A stretch of 64,000 bases of DNA from CAINVV01 sp038323575 (GCA_038323575.1 JBBQHB010000014.1:11809-75808); one strand, 5' to 3'. Numbered from the stretch's first letter, positions 9,093 through 17,175 are shown. The notes: a model not told the origin generated them from the sequence alone. A program made the numbers and translations.

Positions 9093-9548
9093 ATGCACAA
9101 ATTAAAACAGGAACAATTCTTACCCATCAGCCTGGAAGCGGCATGGGATTTTTTTGCCACACCTAAAAATCTGAACGAAGTAACCCCGGATGGTATGGTG
9201 TTTGAAATTACTTCGGAACTCCCCGATAAAATGTACGAAGGATTGATCATCACCTATCGGATCAAACCGATGCTGAATATACCTGTCAACTGGTGTACAG
9301 AGATCACCCACATCAAAGAGAAGGAATTCTTTGTGGATGACCAACGTAAGGGTCCCTACCATATCTGGCACCATGAGCATCATTTCAAAGCCGTTGAGGG
9401 CGGCGTTCTGATGACAGATCTCCTGCACTACGATATCGGCAAATCAGTTTTCGGATGGATGGCCGGCAAACTGTTTGTACACAAAAAAGTGAAACAAATA
9501 TTCGACTTCCGGTACAAAACCCTACAAATTTATTTTGAGCGGAAATAA
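9093..9548 (+). CDS. SRPBCC-family (START-like) protein
   Basis: A 151-residue soluble protein without signal peptide. The opening LKQEQFLPISLEAAWDFFA, the PDGMVFEIT stretch and the C-terminal helix (KLFVHKKVKQIFDFRYKTL) fit SRPBCC ligand-binding proteins annotated as cyclase/dehydrase-like or cell-division-inhibitor-like. These form a helix-grip pocket for a hydrophobic ligand. No enzymatic residues can be named. It is convergent with the GH43 gene, the gap holding a short AATTGTC array. Confidence 0.75.
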   Translation: MHKLKQEQFLPISLEAAWDFFATPKNLNEVTPDGMVFEITSELPDKMYEGLIITYRIKPMLNIPVNWCTEITHIKEKEFFVDDQRKGPYHIWHHEHHFKAVEGGVLMTDLLHYDIGKSVFGWMAGKLFVHKKVKQIFDFRYKTLQIYFERK

Positions 9549-9555
9549 GCTGTAT

Positions 9556-9583
9556 TAATTGTCAATTGTCAATCGTGCATTAT
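9556..9583. repeat. Short AATTGTC-type array in a convergent gap
   Basis: Units resembling AATTGTC/AATCGTG/ATTATCA fill most of the 34-base gap between the SRPBCC and GH43 stop codons. Same style as the other short arrays in the window. Confidence 0.4.
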
Positions 9584-10638
9584 CAATTTAGAACTCTTCT
9601 TTCCACTCCTTGGGTGGTAATTTTTACCGGCAGAATCAATCCGTCCTGATCGAAATACATCCTGTCGATGCAGGTCTCACGGTGGTTGCCGTCTTTGGTG
9701 GTCAATGGGCGGCGGTGATAAACGATGTACCAGTCGTCAGTACCCGGAATGTTGATTACAGAATGGTGACCAGCCCCGGTGGCAATTTCAGGATCCTGCT
9801 GAAGGATTTTGCCAATCCTGGTAAAGGGACCAAAAGGGGAATCTCCCATCGCGTAGGCCACGCTGTAATCAGGACCCGTCCAGCCTCCTTCCGACCACAT
9901 CAGGTAATATTTTCCTTTCCGCACAATCATAAAAGGCCCTTCCACATATTTCTCGGGGGTGATTGATTTGAAAATTGTCCCGTCGTTGAACGGCACAAAT
10001 CCGGTAAATTCATCGTTCAGCTGACCAATGTTGCAATGTCTCCAGCCGCCGTAAATCAGGTAATATTTCCCGTCCGTATCGCGGAAGGCAAACTGGTCGA
10101 TCGGTTGTGCACCGTTATAAAACTGACCCACCAGCGGCTTCCCGAGATGGTCGGCATATGGACCTTCAGGCTTATCGGCAACTGCCACACCGATACCTCC
10201 CGGCTGCTGGTTGTTCTGGATATCGTTGGCACCGAAAAAGAGGTAATATTTGTCATCTTTTTTGATAATGGATGGCGCCCAGACGGCGTATCCTGCCCAG
10301 GCAATATTTTTAACATCCAGCACATGCGGATGCTTTTCCCATTTGACCAGGTCTTTGGATGAGAATGCATCCAGGAATGTCTGCTTCAGGTATTGGGGAT
10401 TGATCGTGTTTTTGCGGATTTGAAGCTGGTAATCAGTAAATTCACTGGTAAGGTCATGTGAACCGTCATCATCCGACCAGGTTGGGAAAATCCAGTAGGT
10501 ATCGCCAAAAATGATTCCTTCCGGATCGGCATACCAGCCCGGGAAAACCGGGTTTCCGGCAAAATTGGGGTCTTTTTTGTCCTGGGCACACAAGGTTAGG
10601 CATAGAAGGACGAAAAGAGGAATGATGGCATTCTTCAT
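9583..10638 (-). CDS. Secreted GH43-family glycosidase (arabinosidase/xylosidase type)
   Basis: A 351-residue exported enzyme: signal peptide of about 18 residues (IIPLFVLLCLTLCAQ), then a five-bladed propeller. FPGWYADPEGI near 33-43 carries the general-base Asp of GH43; KNIAWAGYAVWAPSIIK near 108-124 gives the WAPS motif; EGPFMIVRKGKYYLMWSEG near 234-252 carries the general-acid Glu; GAGHHSVI near 289 contains the family His. By family it removes arabinofuranose or xylose units from arabinan or xylan side chains. No carbohydrate-binding domain is attached. Exact subfamily and bond are unknown. Confidence 0.88.
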   Translation of the reverse strand: MKNAIIPLFVLLCLTLCAQDKKDPNFAGNPVFPGWYADPEGIIFGDTYWIFPTWSDDDGSHDLTSEFTDYQLQIRKNTINPQYLKQTFLDAFSSKDLVKWEKHPHVLDVKNIAWAGYAVWAPSIIKKDDKYYLFFGANDIQNNQQPGGIGVAVADKPEGPYADHLGKPLVGQFYNGAQPIDQFAFRDTDGKYYLIYGGWRHCNIGQLNDEFTGFVPFNDGTIFKSITPEKYVEGPFMIVRKGKYYLMWSEGGWTGPDYSVAYAMGDSPFGPFTRIGKILQQDPEIATGAGHHSVINIPGTDDWYIVYHRRPLTTKDGNHRETCIDRMYFDQDGLILPVKITTQGVERRVLN

Positions 10639-10689
10639 GTTTGATGATCTTTTTACGTGAAGTAATATTACTGCTATTTTTGGTATTTT

Positions 10690-10899
10690 GAAGACGAAGA
10701 GCCAAATTTCAAAAAGCCGAACCTCAAAGCCAAAAGTCAGCGCAAGGCCTGCGGCTGCATGGTCAACAAGGATATCTGCTCCTACAGCACCTGCAGCCTC
10801 CTTTACGTTTACTGCTATGCGAACACCTCTCCGGAACTTGTTAGGAAGAACATAAAAGAATTGGGGAGGGATTGGGAGAGTATTTTGCCGATACTATGA
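10690..10899 (+). pseudogene. Remnant of a DUF1848 protein (C-terminal end only)
   Basis: Frame ending at TGA 10897-10899 reads a Cys-rich tail: KACGCMVNKDICSYSTC, then YVYCYAN, then SPELVRKNIKELGRDW. This matches the C-terminal pattern of DUF1848 proteins (CGC...DIG.Y.TC...CVYCYA). The upstream bulk of the roughly 300-residue family is absent: to the left the sequence becomes the GH43 promoter side. It is a degraded leftover with no start codon and marks a past rearrangement here. Confidence 0.65.
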
Positions 10900-10996
10900 A
10901 GGTAAAGGATATTTAACCGCAAAGGACGCGAAGTCAAAACGCAAAGGGCACAAATATTAACTTTGTTAACTCCTCGATGTATATCACTATTATAAT

Positions 10997-11027
10997 TTTC
11001 GAAATATATTACTTTTCTTTACATTTG
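10997..11027 (+). promoter_or_regulatory. Bacteroidota-type promoter for the toxin-antitoxin remnant
   Basis: TACATTTG at 11020-11027 fits the TAnnTTTG -7 box. TTTC at 10997-11000 lies 19 bases before it, one base off the -33 TTTG. The antitoxin ATG is 16 bases downstream. A second TAACTTTG lies at 10958-10965. Confidence 0.45.
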
Positions 11028-11042
11028 AATAAATATTTAGAA

Positions 11043-11258
11043 ATGAGAACCCAAGCAATAAAATTCAACGATCTGGTTGCAACCATTTATGATCTGCCAC
11101 TTTCAGATCGGGAAGAGTTGAAAAATCTTCTCGAAAACAATATTGCAGAGACGCGGAGGAATGAAATTACTAAGAATTATAAAAAAACTTTACAAGAAGA
11201 GAAATCAGGTAGTCTGGAATTTTCATCAAATGTAATTGAGCTCAAAAAAATGCTGTAA
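11043..11258 (+). CDS. Antitoxin-like protein of a type II addiction module
   Basis: A 71-residue charged helical protein. I chose the ATG at 11043 over the upstream one at 10977 because it follows the promoter and begins the conserved-looking part (TQAIKFNDLVATIYDLPLSD). The middle (REELKNLLENNIAETRR) and a flexible C-terminus ending in VIELKKML suit an antitoxin whose tail wraps the toxin. Its stop overlaps the next gene's start in TAATG, typical of coupled antitoxin-toxin pairs. The toxin gene is broken, so this antitoxin may now be without its partner. Confidence 0.6.
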   Translation: MRTQAIKFNDLVATIYDLPLSDREELKNLLENNIAETRRNEITKNYKKTLQEEKSGSLEFSSNVIELKKML

Positions 11259-11500
11259 TGGAAGTGTCTTTCAGCAATTCATTCAAAAATGCATTTAAAA
11301 AGAGAATAAAATCGGCTGTCTCAGAGAAAGAGTTCTGGGATAGGTTGGATTTATTTATCAAAGATCCTTTCGAATCTAAACTTAAGACTCATAAATTGTC
11401 CGGGAAACTAAGAGATTTGTAGAGCTTTTCCATTGAATTTGACTTTCGGATCGTATTTTATTTTACAAAGGACAAACCTAAAAAGGCTGTGTTTGTTGAC
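11258..11500 (+). pseudogene. Broken RelE/YafQ-like toxin
   Basis: The frame starts at ATG 11258, overlapping the antitoxin stop. It reads 54 residues with a RelE-like pattern (PFESKLKTHKLSGKLRDL) and hits TAG at 11420-11422, where intact relatives have Trp. The same frame then continues to match the family: SFSIEFDFRIVFYFTKDKPK, then KAVFVD. The last ten or so residues usual in the family are missing: just there the sequence becomes the palindrome at 11496-11526. The toxin carries both a nonsense change and a truncated end, so it is probably inactive. Read-through is possible but unlikely to restore the missing C-terminus. Confidence 0.72.
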
Positions 11501-11526
11501 GGGGTGACTCTGAGTCACCCCGTCAA
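11496..11526. repeat. Perfect palindrome, ACGGGGTGA family, copy 3
   Basis: Fifteen-base arms around a central T at 11511; same arm sequence as copy 1. It replaces the end of the broken toxin gene and lies 4 bases from the stop of the PfkB-HAD gene. On the plus strand it is followed by TTTTTT, so here it could serve as a terminator for the convergent genes. Confidence 0.85.
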
Positions 11527-11530
11527 TTTT

Positions 11531-13438
11531 TTAGCGAATCCCCAGCAACTCCAGCAAATGCTCCATCTGCGAAAAGTCTGAAACAACGATATCTGCTCCG
11601 GCTTTGATCAAACGGGTGCGTTTGTGCGCGTTGAGGCCGTAGCGGCGCTGTTCGTTGCTGGCCACTCCTACAGTGATGCCGTTCCGCTTGCGTGTTTCGC
11701 GGATCTCTACCGGTCCGTCGCCGAAGGTGACGATCTGTCCGGATTCGGTGGTTCCGATCGAATCAAGGATTTTATCCAGCACGATCTTTTTCGCCTCTTT
11801 GTTGATATCGCCGACAGCACCGTAGATCCTGCCTTCGAAGAGGTAATCGTACCCGAGCGCTTGTGCTTCACTTTTCACATCCACTTCGTCAGTACCACTT
11901 GCAAGATATAGTTTTACCCCTGCCTGGTAAAGCCGCATCAAAAAGGGAACTGCATTTTTCAGGGTGAAATCTTCCAGGGCAAGTTCTCCCCGCTTCAGTT
12001 TCTGCTCCCGTTCGTTGACCATCAGCAGCAACTCATCGTTGTAGATCTTCTTGTAGCCGAAAATATCCAGGATTTCATCTTCCGGAACACAGCCAAACTC
12101 TTTGACCAATGCAATCAATCCCTGCATCTGCACCAGTGTTTGAATACCCGTGGTTTTATCAATATACTCGGCAACGCGCGCTGCCACTTTTTGGTACAGA
12201 ACCTCATCAGCATCCTTGTAGTTCTTGCCCAGGATAGCCTTGATCATCATCGGGTTCATGATCCCTTCCCAGCCTTCCCGCAAGGTAGAGATGGTACCGT
12301 CGTGGTCGAAAATGGCATGTTTCGGGTAAATATCTTTGCTAAGAATGGATTGGTCAACAATCTCAATCTCGCTGTTTTCCATGTATTTAGCCATCCGAAT
12401 CTCTTCAGCTAACTCATGGTGGTAGATGAAATCTGATTCCTTGCCAAGGTGTAAAATCTCTGCGGGTGAGGCTGTCCCGGTAGTGAAGAGTTTTTGAACA
12501 GTCACACCTGCCACCAACGCACCAAGTTCTGCTGCAATTTTCATCGGATACCCCGCTGCCAGCGCTGAAGCTGCACCTGCCAGGTAGCTGTCGCCGGCAC
12601 CGACGGTGTCAACCTTGGAAATAATCATCAGACCGGAGATTTCAGAAATGCCCGACTGGTCGATGGTCAGTGAACCTTTGCTGCCGCGGGTGATAAAGAG
12701 TGGCTTTCCGAATTTGGCGAAAAGTGTTTTTGCTGAGGATACCACTTCGGAATAGCGCACCACTTCATCGGGTTTCTTGTTGAGGCCGCACAAACGGGCA
12801 GCTTCGGTATCGTTCATCTTCCTGAGCGTACCATCGTAGAAGTCGTTGAAATTGCGGCTGTCTACGATGAAAAGCTTGTTTGGGAACTGTTTCACCACCT
12901 CAACCAGTCTCTTCTTGAAGTAGTCGATATGAATGCCGGACGGCACCTGCTGGTTGATAATCACCACATCCACCTCAGGAACAGTTTTGACCAGGTTGGC
13001 GATCAGCCGGTCGGCAGTTGCAATGGACAATACATTGTAATTGCCGAAATCGACCCGGTTCAGCTCAAAATCGTCGATATATGGTTTTGCGTAAGTATGG
13101 GTATACCATTCATCTTCCTGGATCAGTAAATTATCGGCGTTGATGCCTGTCGCTTTCATGATGCGGACCATCTCAGCGCCGAATGGGTCAGTTCCGATCA
13201 CGCCAAATGCACGGATATCTTTGATCTCCATGGCTGCCAGGTTGTTGGTGACATTGCCGGCACCTCCAAGCGAATAGCGCTGGGTGCGGACGGGCCGGGT
13301 AGCCTGGTTGGTTTCGACGGATATTTCACTCATCGCCTCATCAACAAACCAGTAGGCATCCAGGCAGAAATCGCCGACTACGGCGATCTTTACTCCGTTG
13401 ATGTCAGTCAATAGTTTTTGTAGTTGATTGAATTCCAT
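11531..13438 (-). CDS. PfkB sugar kinase (HldE1-like) fused to a HAD phosphatase
   Basis: A 635-residue soluble fusion. Residues 1 to about 345 are a PfkB/ribokinase-type kinase closest in style to the heptose-7-phosphate kinase domain of HldE: GDFCLDAYW near 22, GGAGNVTNNLAA near 58, and the anion-hole signature DTVGAGDSYLAGA near 276. Residues about 370-635 are a HAD hydrolase with a helical cap: FDHDGTIS near 376 (nucleophile and acid Asp), ASGTDEVDV as motif II, and FGDGPVEIRE near 570 with the metal-binding Asp. No nucleotidyltransferase domain is present, unlike full HldE. Last gene of an operon with an SIS isomerase of GmhA type, so the likely work is phosphorylate at C1 and dephosphorylate at the other end of a heptose- or hexose-phosphate. 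Substrate is inference. Confidence 0.85.
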   Translation of the reverse strand: MEFNQLQKLLTDINGVKIAVVGDFCLDAYWFVDEAMSEISVETNQATRPVRTQRYSLGGAGNVTNNLAAMEIKDIRAFGVIGTDPFGAEMVRIMKATGINADNLLIQEDEWYTHTYAKPYIDDFELNRVDFGNYNVLSIATADRLIANLVKTVPEVDVVIINQQVPSGIHIDYFKKRLVEVVKQFPNKLFIVDSRNFNDFYDGTLRKMNDTEAARLCGLNKKPDEVVRYSEVVSSAKTLFAKFGKPLFITRGSKGSLTIDQSGISEISGLMIISKVDTVGAGDSYLAGAASALAAGYPMKIAAELGALVAGVTVQKLFTTGTASPAEILHLGKESDFIYHHELAEEIRMAKYMENSEIEIVDQSILSKDIYPKHAIFDHDGTISTLREGWEGIMNPMMIKAILGKNYKDADEVLYQKVAARVAEYIDKTTGIQTLVQMQGLIALVKEFGCVPEDEILDIFGYKKIYNDELLLMVNEREQKLKRGELALEDFTLKNAVPFLMRLYQAGVKLYLASGTDEVDVKSEAQALGYDYLFEGRIYGAVGDINKEAKKIVLDKILDSIGTTESGQIVTFGDGPVEIRETRKRNGITVGVASNEQRRYGLNAHKRTRLIKAGADIVVSDFSQMEHLLELLGIR

Positions 13439-13448
13439 ATATTAAAAA

Positions 13449-13560
13449 GTGTTTGAATTGTTTAAAGTGTTTAAAGTGTTTGAAAAGTTTGAAGGGTTTA
13501 TAATTTTTGAAATGTTGGGAGTCCGAAACTTTTCAAACATTATAAACTTTTCAAACTTAA
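13449..13560. repeat. Pair of inverted short arrays (AAGTGTTTG units)
   Basis: At 13449-13500 units like AGTGTTTGA and TGTTTAAAG repeat with period 9-10. At 13527-13560 the reverse complement style appears (AACTTTTCAAACATTATAAA). The two face each other across about 27 bases and fill the gap between the MFS stop and the PfkB-HAD start. The RNA could fold into a long AT-rich hairpin within the operon. A related single array is at 51084-51125. Confidence 0.65.
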
Positions 13561-13598
13561 TAAACCATGAGGTTTTCTTTCCCTGCTTATGAAAAGCA

Positions 13599-14750
13599 TC
13601 AACTTTTCCGGACGTAATAGGCTACCCAAAGTATGTATAGCATACATGCCCCAACGACCGAAATACTTACCAACGGACCGAAAGTCGTACTAACGAATCC
13701 CATTACCAGCGGAATAACAGCACCTCCGGATACTGCCATGATCAGCAATCCTGAAATCTCATTGGAACGGTCAGGCATTTTAGCCAAAGCCAGTGAAAAA
13801 ATAATCGGGAACATGTTTCCGGCTCCCAGTCCGATAATCATGACGGAAACAAAAGCAACGATGAGGCTCGGGGCAAAAAATACGCCCAGGATGCCAACAA
13901 GGGCCAAAAGTGTGGTGAGAAGCAGGAAAACCTTTGGTTTGATCCAGTTTAAGATAATGGCACCAAGAAAACGGGAGATGGTTTCGCCGGCAAAGAACCA
14001 GCTGATTCCGATAACCGCTTTGTCAAGCGATATCCCGTATTTTGCGATTAAGACGTTGGCAATATTGGTGTTGATGGCAACTTCAGATCCTACGATCAGG
14101 AAGATGGAGAGCGCCATAAAAGCGACAAACCGGTTGTTGAGTAATTTGAAGCAGGAGGAAAAAGTGGCAGGTTTGCGATCCGGTTTTGATTCCGTGATCG
14201 GCGTCATGGAAAGCCAAAGAGCCGCCAGCAAAGAGGTAATACCATAAACTGCGAATACGAGTTTCCAGTTTCCGAAGTGCGATGCCATGAACGAGGCAAT
14301 CAACGGCCCCGAAAAGGAGATAATGGCCTTAACGAACTGGGAAGTACTCATGTAAGATGCCAGTTTATCGCCGGGAGAAACGTCCTGCAGCAACGGATTT
14401 GCCGAGACCTGGATCACCGTATTTCCTATTCCGAGCAGGATAAATGAGGCAAACATCATGGGGAAAGAGTAATGCAAAAATGGAAGGCCCAGACCTATTG
14501 CCTGCAACACCATCCCGATATTCAGCATATTCCGTTTGCCGTATTTATCCTGAAGGACTCCTACCGGAACTGAAAGGACAAAGAACCAAAGCAGTACCAT
14601 CATTGGCAGGAACTGGGCTATAAAGTCAGTTAACTGAAAGTCCTGCTTGACATATCCCGTTGCCACACCGATGATGTCAATGAAACCCATCACCACAAAG
14701 GAAAGGAACACCGGCAGTAATTTTGAAAGACCGATTTTTGAACTAGTCAT
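13599..14750 (-). CDS. MFS sugar transporter, FucP/FGHS-like
   Basis: A 383-residue inner-membrane protein with about 12 hydrophobic segments. DKYGKRNML near 68-76 is the MFS loop 2-3 motif; GNTVIQVSANPLLQDV near 109-124 and SGLLIMAVSGGAVIPLVMG near 336-354 are typical of the fucose/glucose/galactose:H+ symporter group. It is the third gene of the ROK-SIS-MFS-PfkB/HAD operon and presumably brings in the sugar the others process. The transported sugar cannot be read from the sequence. Confidence 0.85.
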   Translation of the reverse strand: MTSSKIGLSKLLPVFLSFVVMGFIDIIGVATGYVKQDFQLTDFIAQFLPMMVLLWFFVLSVPVGVLQDKYGKRNMLNIGMVLQAIGLGLPFLHYSFPMMFASFILLGIGNTVIQVSANPLLQDVSPGDKLASYMSTSQFVKAIISFSGPLIASFMASHFGNWKLVFAVYGITSLLAALWLSMTPITESKPDRKPATFSSCFKLLNNRFVAFMALSIFLIVGSEVAINTNIANVLIAKYGISLDKAVIGISWFFAGETISRFLGAIILNWIKPKVFLLLTTLLALVGILGVFFAPSLIVAFVSVMIIGLGAGNMFPIIFSLALAKMPDRSNEISGLLIMAVSGGAVIPLVMGFVSTTFGPLVSISVVGACMLYILWVAYYVRKS

Positions 14751-14789
14751 ACTTTAAGATTTATTGGTTAATTAGCTGTTAATTATTTA

Positions 14790-14820
14790 ATGAAAAATGA
14801 AAAATGGAAAATGAAAAATT
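14790..14820. repeat. ATGAAAAATG-type tandem array between SIS and MFS genes
   Basis: AATGAAAAATGAAAAATGG-like units (about 8-bp period) fill part of the 73-base gap just after the SIS stop. Related to 9010-9028. Confidence 0.5.
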
Positions 14821-14823
14821 TGG

Positions 14824-15471
14824 TTAACCCTTATTTCCGAAAAAATGGTGCTCTACTGCCAGGCAGAGCAAATGATAGACCGGCAGGTGAAGTTCCTGAA
14901 CCATAAAAGTGCGCCTTCCGGGTACGTTGATCAACGTATCGCAAAAATCTTTCATTTTGCCGCCGGTTTCGCCCGTCAGACCTATCACCTTCAGATTCAT
15001 GGCTTTGGCCACCGTGCAGGCATCCAGCACATTTTGGGAATTACCTGAACTGCTGATTCCGATCAGGATATCGTTGGGTTTGCCATAACCGACCACCTGC
15101 TGGGCAAATACGATGTCTCCGCCGATGTCGTTGGCAACTGCTGTGATCAGGGCGGTATGGGCCGTCAGTGAAATGGCAGGCAGTCCCTGCTGGAGGTGCA
15201 TGGCCAGGTAGCTTCCCCTTTCGGGCGAGATTGCAGCCAGTTTTTCCTGTAATTCAGTATTGACAGGTCTTTTTAATTCGAAGCTTTTCATCAGTTCACC
15301 GACGATGTGCTCCGAATCGGAGCAACTTCCGCCATTACCGCAAACCAACACCTTTCCTCCGTTTTCATAGCAGGCTATCAGTTGATTGCACGCCTCTTCT
15401 ATGGCAGGTTTCACGGTAGTTAATACAGGAAATCGTTTGCAAAGCTGATCGATTAATGCTGATTGTTCCAT
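14824..15471 (-). CDS. SIS-domain sugar-phosphate isomerase, GmhA-like
   Basis: A 215-residue soluble protein of the phosphoheptose isomerase type. Seen: VCGNGGSCSDSEHIVGELMKS near 42-62 (phosphate loop and the Glu of GmhA), ISLTAHTALITAVANDIGG near 100-118, GISSSGNSQNVLDA near 139-152, GLTGETGGKM near 164, and QELHLPVYHLLC near 192-203 with the Gln/His pair of the active site. GmhA converts sedoheptulose 7-phosphate to a heptose 7-phosphate. The central insert is longer than in E. coli GmhA, so another ketose phosphate is possible. It starts 9 bases after the ROK kinase stop, so the two are coupled. Confidence 0.82.
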   Translation of the reverse strand: MEQSALIDQLCKRFPVLTTVKPAIEEACNQLIACYENGGKVLVCGNGGSCSDSEHIVGELMKSFELKRPVNTELQEKLAAISPERGSYLAMHLQQGLPAISLTAHTALITAVANDIGGDIVFAQQVVGYGKPNDILIGISSSGNSQNVLDACTVAKAMNLKVIGLTGETGGKMKDFCDTLINVPGRRTFMVQELHLPVYHLLCLAVEHHFFGNKG

Positions 15472-15480
15472 CCTGGTATA

Positions 15481-16461
15481 TTAAAACTTATTTTCGTAGA
15501 TCGCTACACAAAGTGCGGCATAATCGCCAATGGTATCCCCAAGGAGAGCCGGTACGATTTTGCATACCTTCATCGAAAGCGGAATGGCTTCCTGTTCCAG
15601 TATTCGGTCGATGTGCGGCCGGAAGAGATTTTCGTTACGTGCGTAAATACTTCCGATTACGATGCACTGCGGATTGAGTACATCGACGAGTATGGCAAGT
15701 CCACGGCCCAGGTATTCACCCGAGATGCGGATAATTTCGAGCGCCGCTTCATCACCTTTCTGCGCTGCAACGGCAACCGATTTGGCATCGAGATTTTCGG
15801 CCAATTCAGCGGTAGGACAGAACCCTACCGGGATGTTGTTCTCCAGTCTTTTGAGCACGACGGTTTTAGCCAACTGAGCGATTCCGCCGCCTGAGCAGAA
15901 ACCCTCGAAGGAGCCTGCTTTCCCAAACCCCACAGGACCGGTTTCAGCCAGCCGCATGTGGCCGACTTCGCCGCCGAGATCGTTGGTGCCGGCATATAAA
16001 TTGCCGTTTAAGATGAGCCCGGATCCCATGCCTGTGCCGAAAGTCAGGAAGATCATGTTGCGGGTGCCTTTACCTGCCCCCATCAGCCATTCTGCCAAAG
16101 CGCAGGCATTGGCATCATTCTGGATGGCAGCGGGAACACCGTAGGCATCCTGGAAAATTTTGACGATGGGCACATTGTCCCAGCCCGGAAGGTTTGGGGG
16201 TGAGTAAATTTCGCCTTTGACAGAATCCAGCGGACCGCCGCAACTGATACCGATCCTTTTGAGGCTGCTTTTCGGAAATTCAAGCAACAGGCTGTCGATG
16301 TGAGTCTTAAATTCTTCCAGGATTTTCTCCCAGCCGCGTTCTGTCCGGGTTTCAAAAAATATTTTTCGGAGTATGGTAAAATGCTCATTGCCGATTACAA
16401 CGGCGCATTTGGTCCCGCCTATATCGAGACCGATGTAAAAATTTTCGGAGTTATCGTCCAT
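15481..16461 (-). CDS. ROK-family sugar kinase lacking the cysteine zinc motif
   Basis: A 326-residue ASKHA kinase and the first gene of the operon. YIGLDIGGTKCAVVIG near 9-24 is the phosphate-1 loop; GISCGGPLD near 70 and IQNDANACALAEW near 113-125 hold the sugar-binding Asn and catalytic Asp; LTFGTGMGSGLI near 140 is phosphate-2; GEVGHMRL near 165 keeps the His. After it, where most ROK proteins have CxCGxxGCxE, the sequence is GPVGFGKAGSFEGFCSG: the Cys positions of the zinc site are gone. So it belongs to a zinc-free branch. It would phosphorylate a hexose or related sugar on entry; which one is unknown. Confidence 0.85.
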   Translation of the reverse strand: MDDNSENFYIGLDIGGTKCAVVIGNEHFTILRKIFFETRTERGWEKILEEFKTHIDSLLLEFPKSSLKRIGISCGGPLDSVKGEIYSPPNLPGWDNVPIVKIFQDAYGVPAAIQNDANACALAEWLMGAGKGTRNMIFLTFGTGMGSGLILNGNLYAGTNDLGGEVGHMRLAETGPVGFGKAGSFEGFCSGGGIAQLAKTVVLKRLENNIPVGFCPTAELAENLDAKSVAVAAQKGDEAALEIIRISGEYLGRGLAILVDVLNPQCIVIGSIYARNENLFRPHIDRILEQEAIPLSMKVCKIVPALLGDTIGDYAALCVAIYENKF

Positions 16462-16710
16462 ATATAGTTATCGTTACTATCCTGATTGACAGAATTTATA
16501 GAATTTTCCGAATGACCGGAGTAGTAAGTGATTTGTATTTCAAAAGTAATTTTTTTCAATCATTTTCTTTGTGACAGGATAGGATTCGTTTTATATAGAA
16601 AAATTCTAAATAAAAATTCAAAGGTATGGAATTCCTCTGTTTTTGATTGTTTTCGAGTTTGCTGAAGATGAAGAAATTTTAGATTGTAGTTTTTTTTCTT
16701 TATATTTATT
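16462..16710. other. Divergent promoter gap of the ROK operon
   Basis: AT-rich non-coding stretch of about 250 bases between divergent genes. The only signal I can name is CAAAAGTA at 16541-16548, which on the minus strand reads TACTTTTG, a -7-type box about 80 bases before the ROK start, without a good -33 partner. No gene, RNA or operator was recognised in the rest. Confidence 0.35.
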
Positions 16711-16748
16711 ATTCACCACATTAGGCACAATAGGTCACATAGGATTTA
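16711..16748. repeat. 9-bp array upstream of the GxxExxY gene
   Basis: Three units of type CACATTAGG, CACAATAGG, TCACATAGG after ATTCACCA. The same units in reverse complement follow the gene at 17170-17203, so the gene is bracketed by an inverted pair. Confidence 0.75.
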
Positions 16749-16761
16749 CGAGATTATCAAA

Positions 16762-17175
16762 ATGACTCAGAAATACATCAACGAATTAACCTATGCCATT
16801 ATAGGAGCAGCTATTGAGGTTCATAAGGAACTTGGGCCCGGATTACTTGAAAGTATCTATGAAAGATGTCTGGCTCATCTGCTCAAAGAAAAAGGACTTA
16901 ATGTTGTTTCTCAACAAAGAATCCCTCTGGTCTTTAGGGGTTTGTATCTTGATTGTGAACTTCGCTTTGACTTGTTGGTTGATAGTCTGATAATTGTTGA
17001 AGTTAAAGCAATTGATGGAATCTTACCTGTACATGAGGCCCAATTGTTGACTTACATGAAATTGCTCGAAAAACCCAAAGGAATATTGTTCAACTTCAAC
17101 TGCATAAATATTTTTAAAGAAGGTCAAAAGACAATGGTAAACGAATTATTTTCCCAATTATCATCGGGCTTCTAA
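16762..17175 (+). CDS. GxxExxY protein (PDDEXK-like nuclease superfamily, function unknown)
   Basis: A 137-residue soluble protein. The naming motif is GPGLLESIYE near 27-36 (G-x-x-E-x-x-Y). It follows with a nuclease-like core: LRFDLLVDSLIIVEVKAID near 68-86 gives the D...ExK pair, and VHEAQLLTYMKL near 93-104 the trailing Q/Y helix. The family is common in Bacteroidota and deltaproteobacteria; sequence relatives are PD-(D/E)XK nucleases, but no activity is established to my knowledge. It stands alone. Notably, 9-bp arrays in inverted orientation lie on both sides, the right one touching the stop codon. Confidence 0.85.
   Translation: MTQKYINELTYAIIGAAIEVHKELGPGLLESIYERCLAHLLKEKGLNVVSQQRIPLVFRGLYLDCELRFDLLVDSLIIVEVKAIDGILPVHEAQLLTYMKLLEKPKGILFNFNCINIFKEGQKTMVNELFSQLSSGF

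Noticed and set aside
13633..14247. 204-codon open frame on the plus strand
   Set aside because: Antisense to the MFS transporter; low-complexity Ile/Ser/Thr reading from membrane codons.
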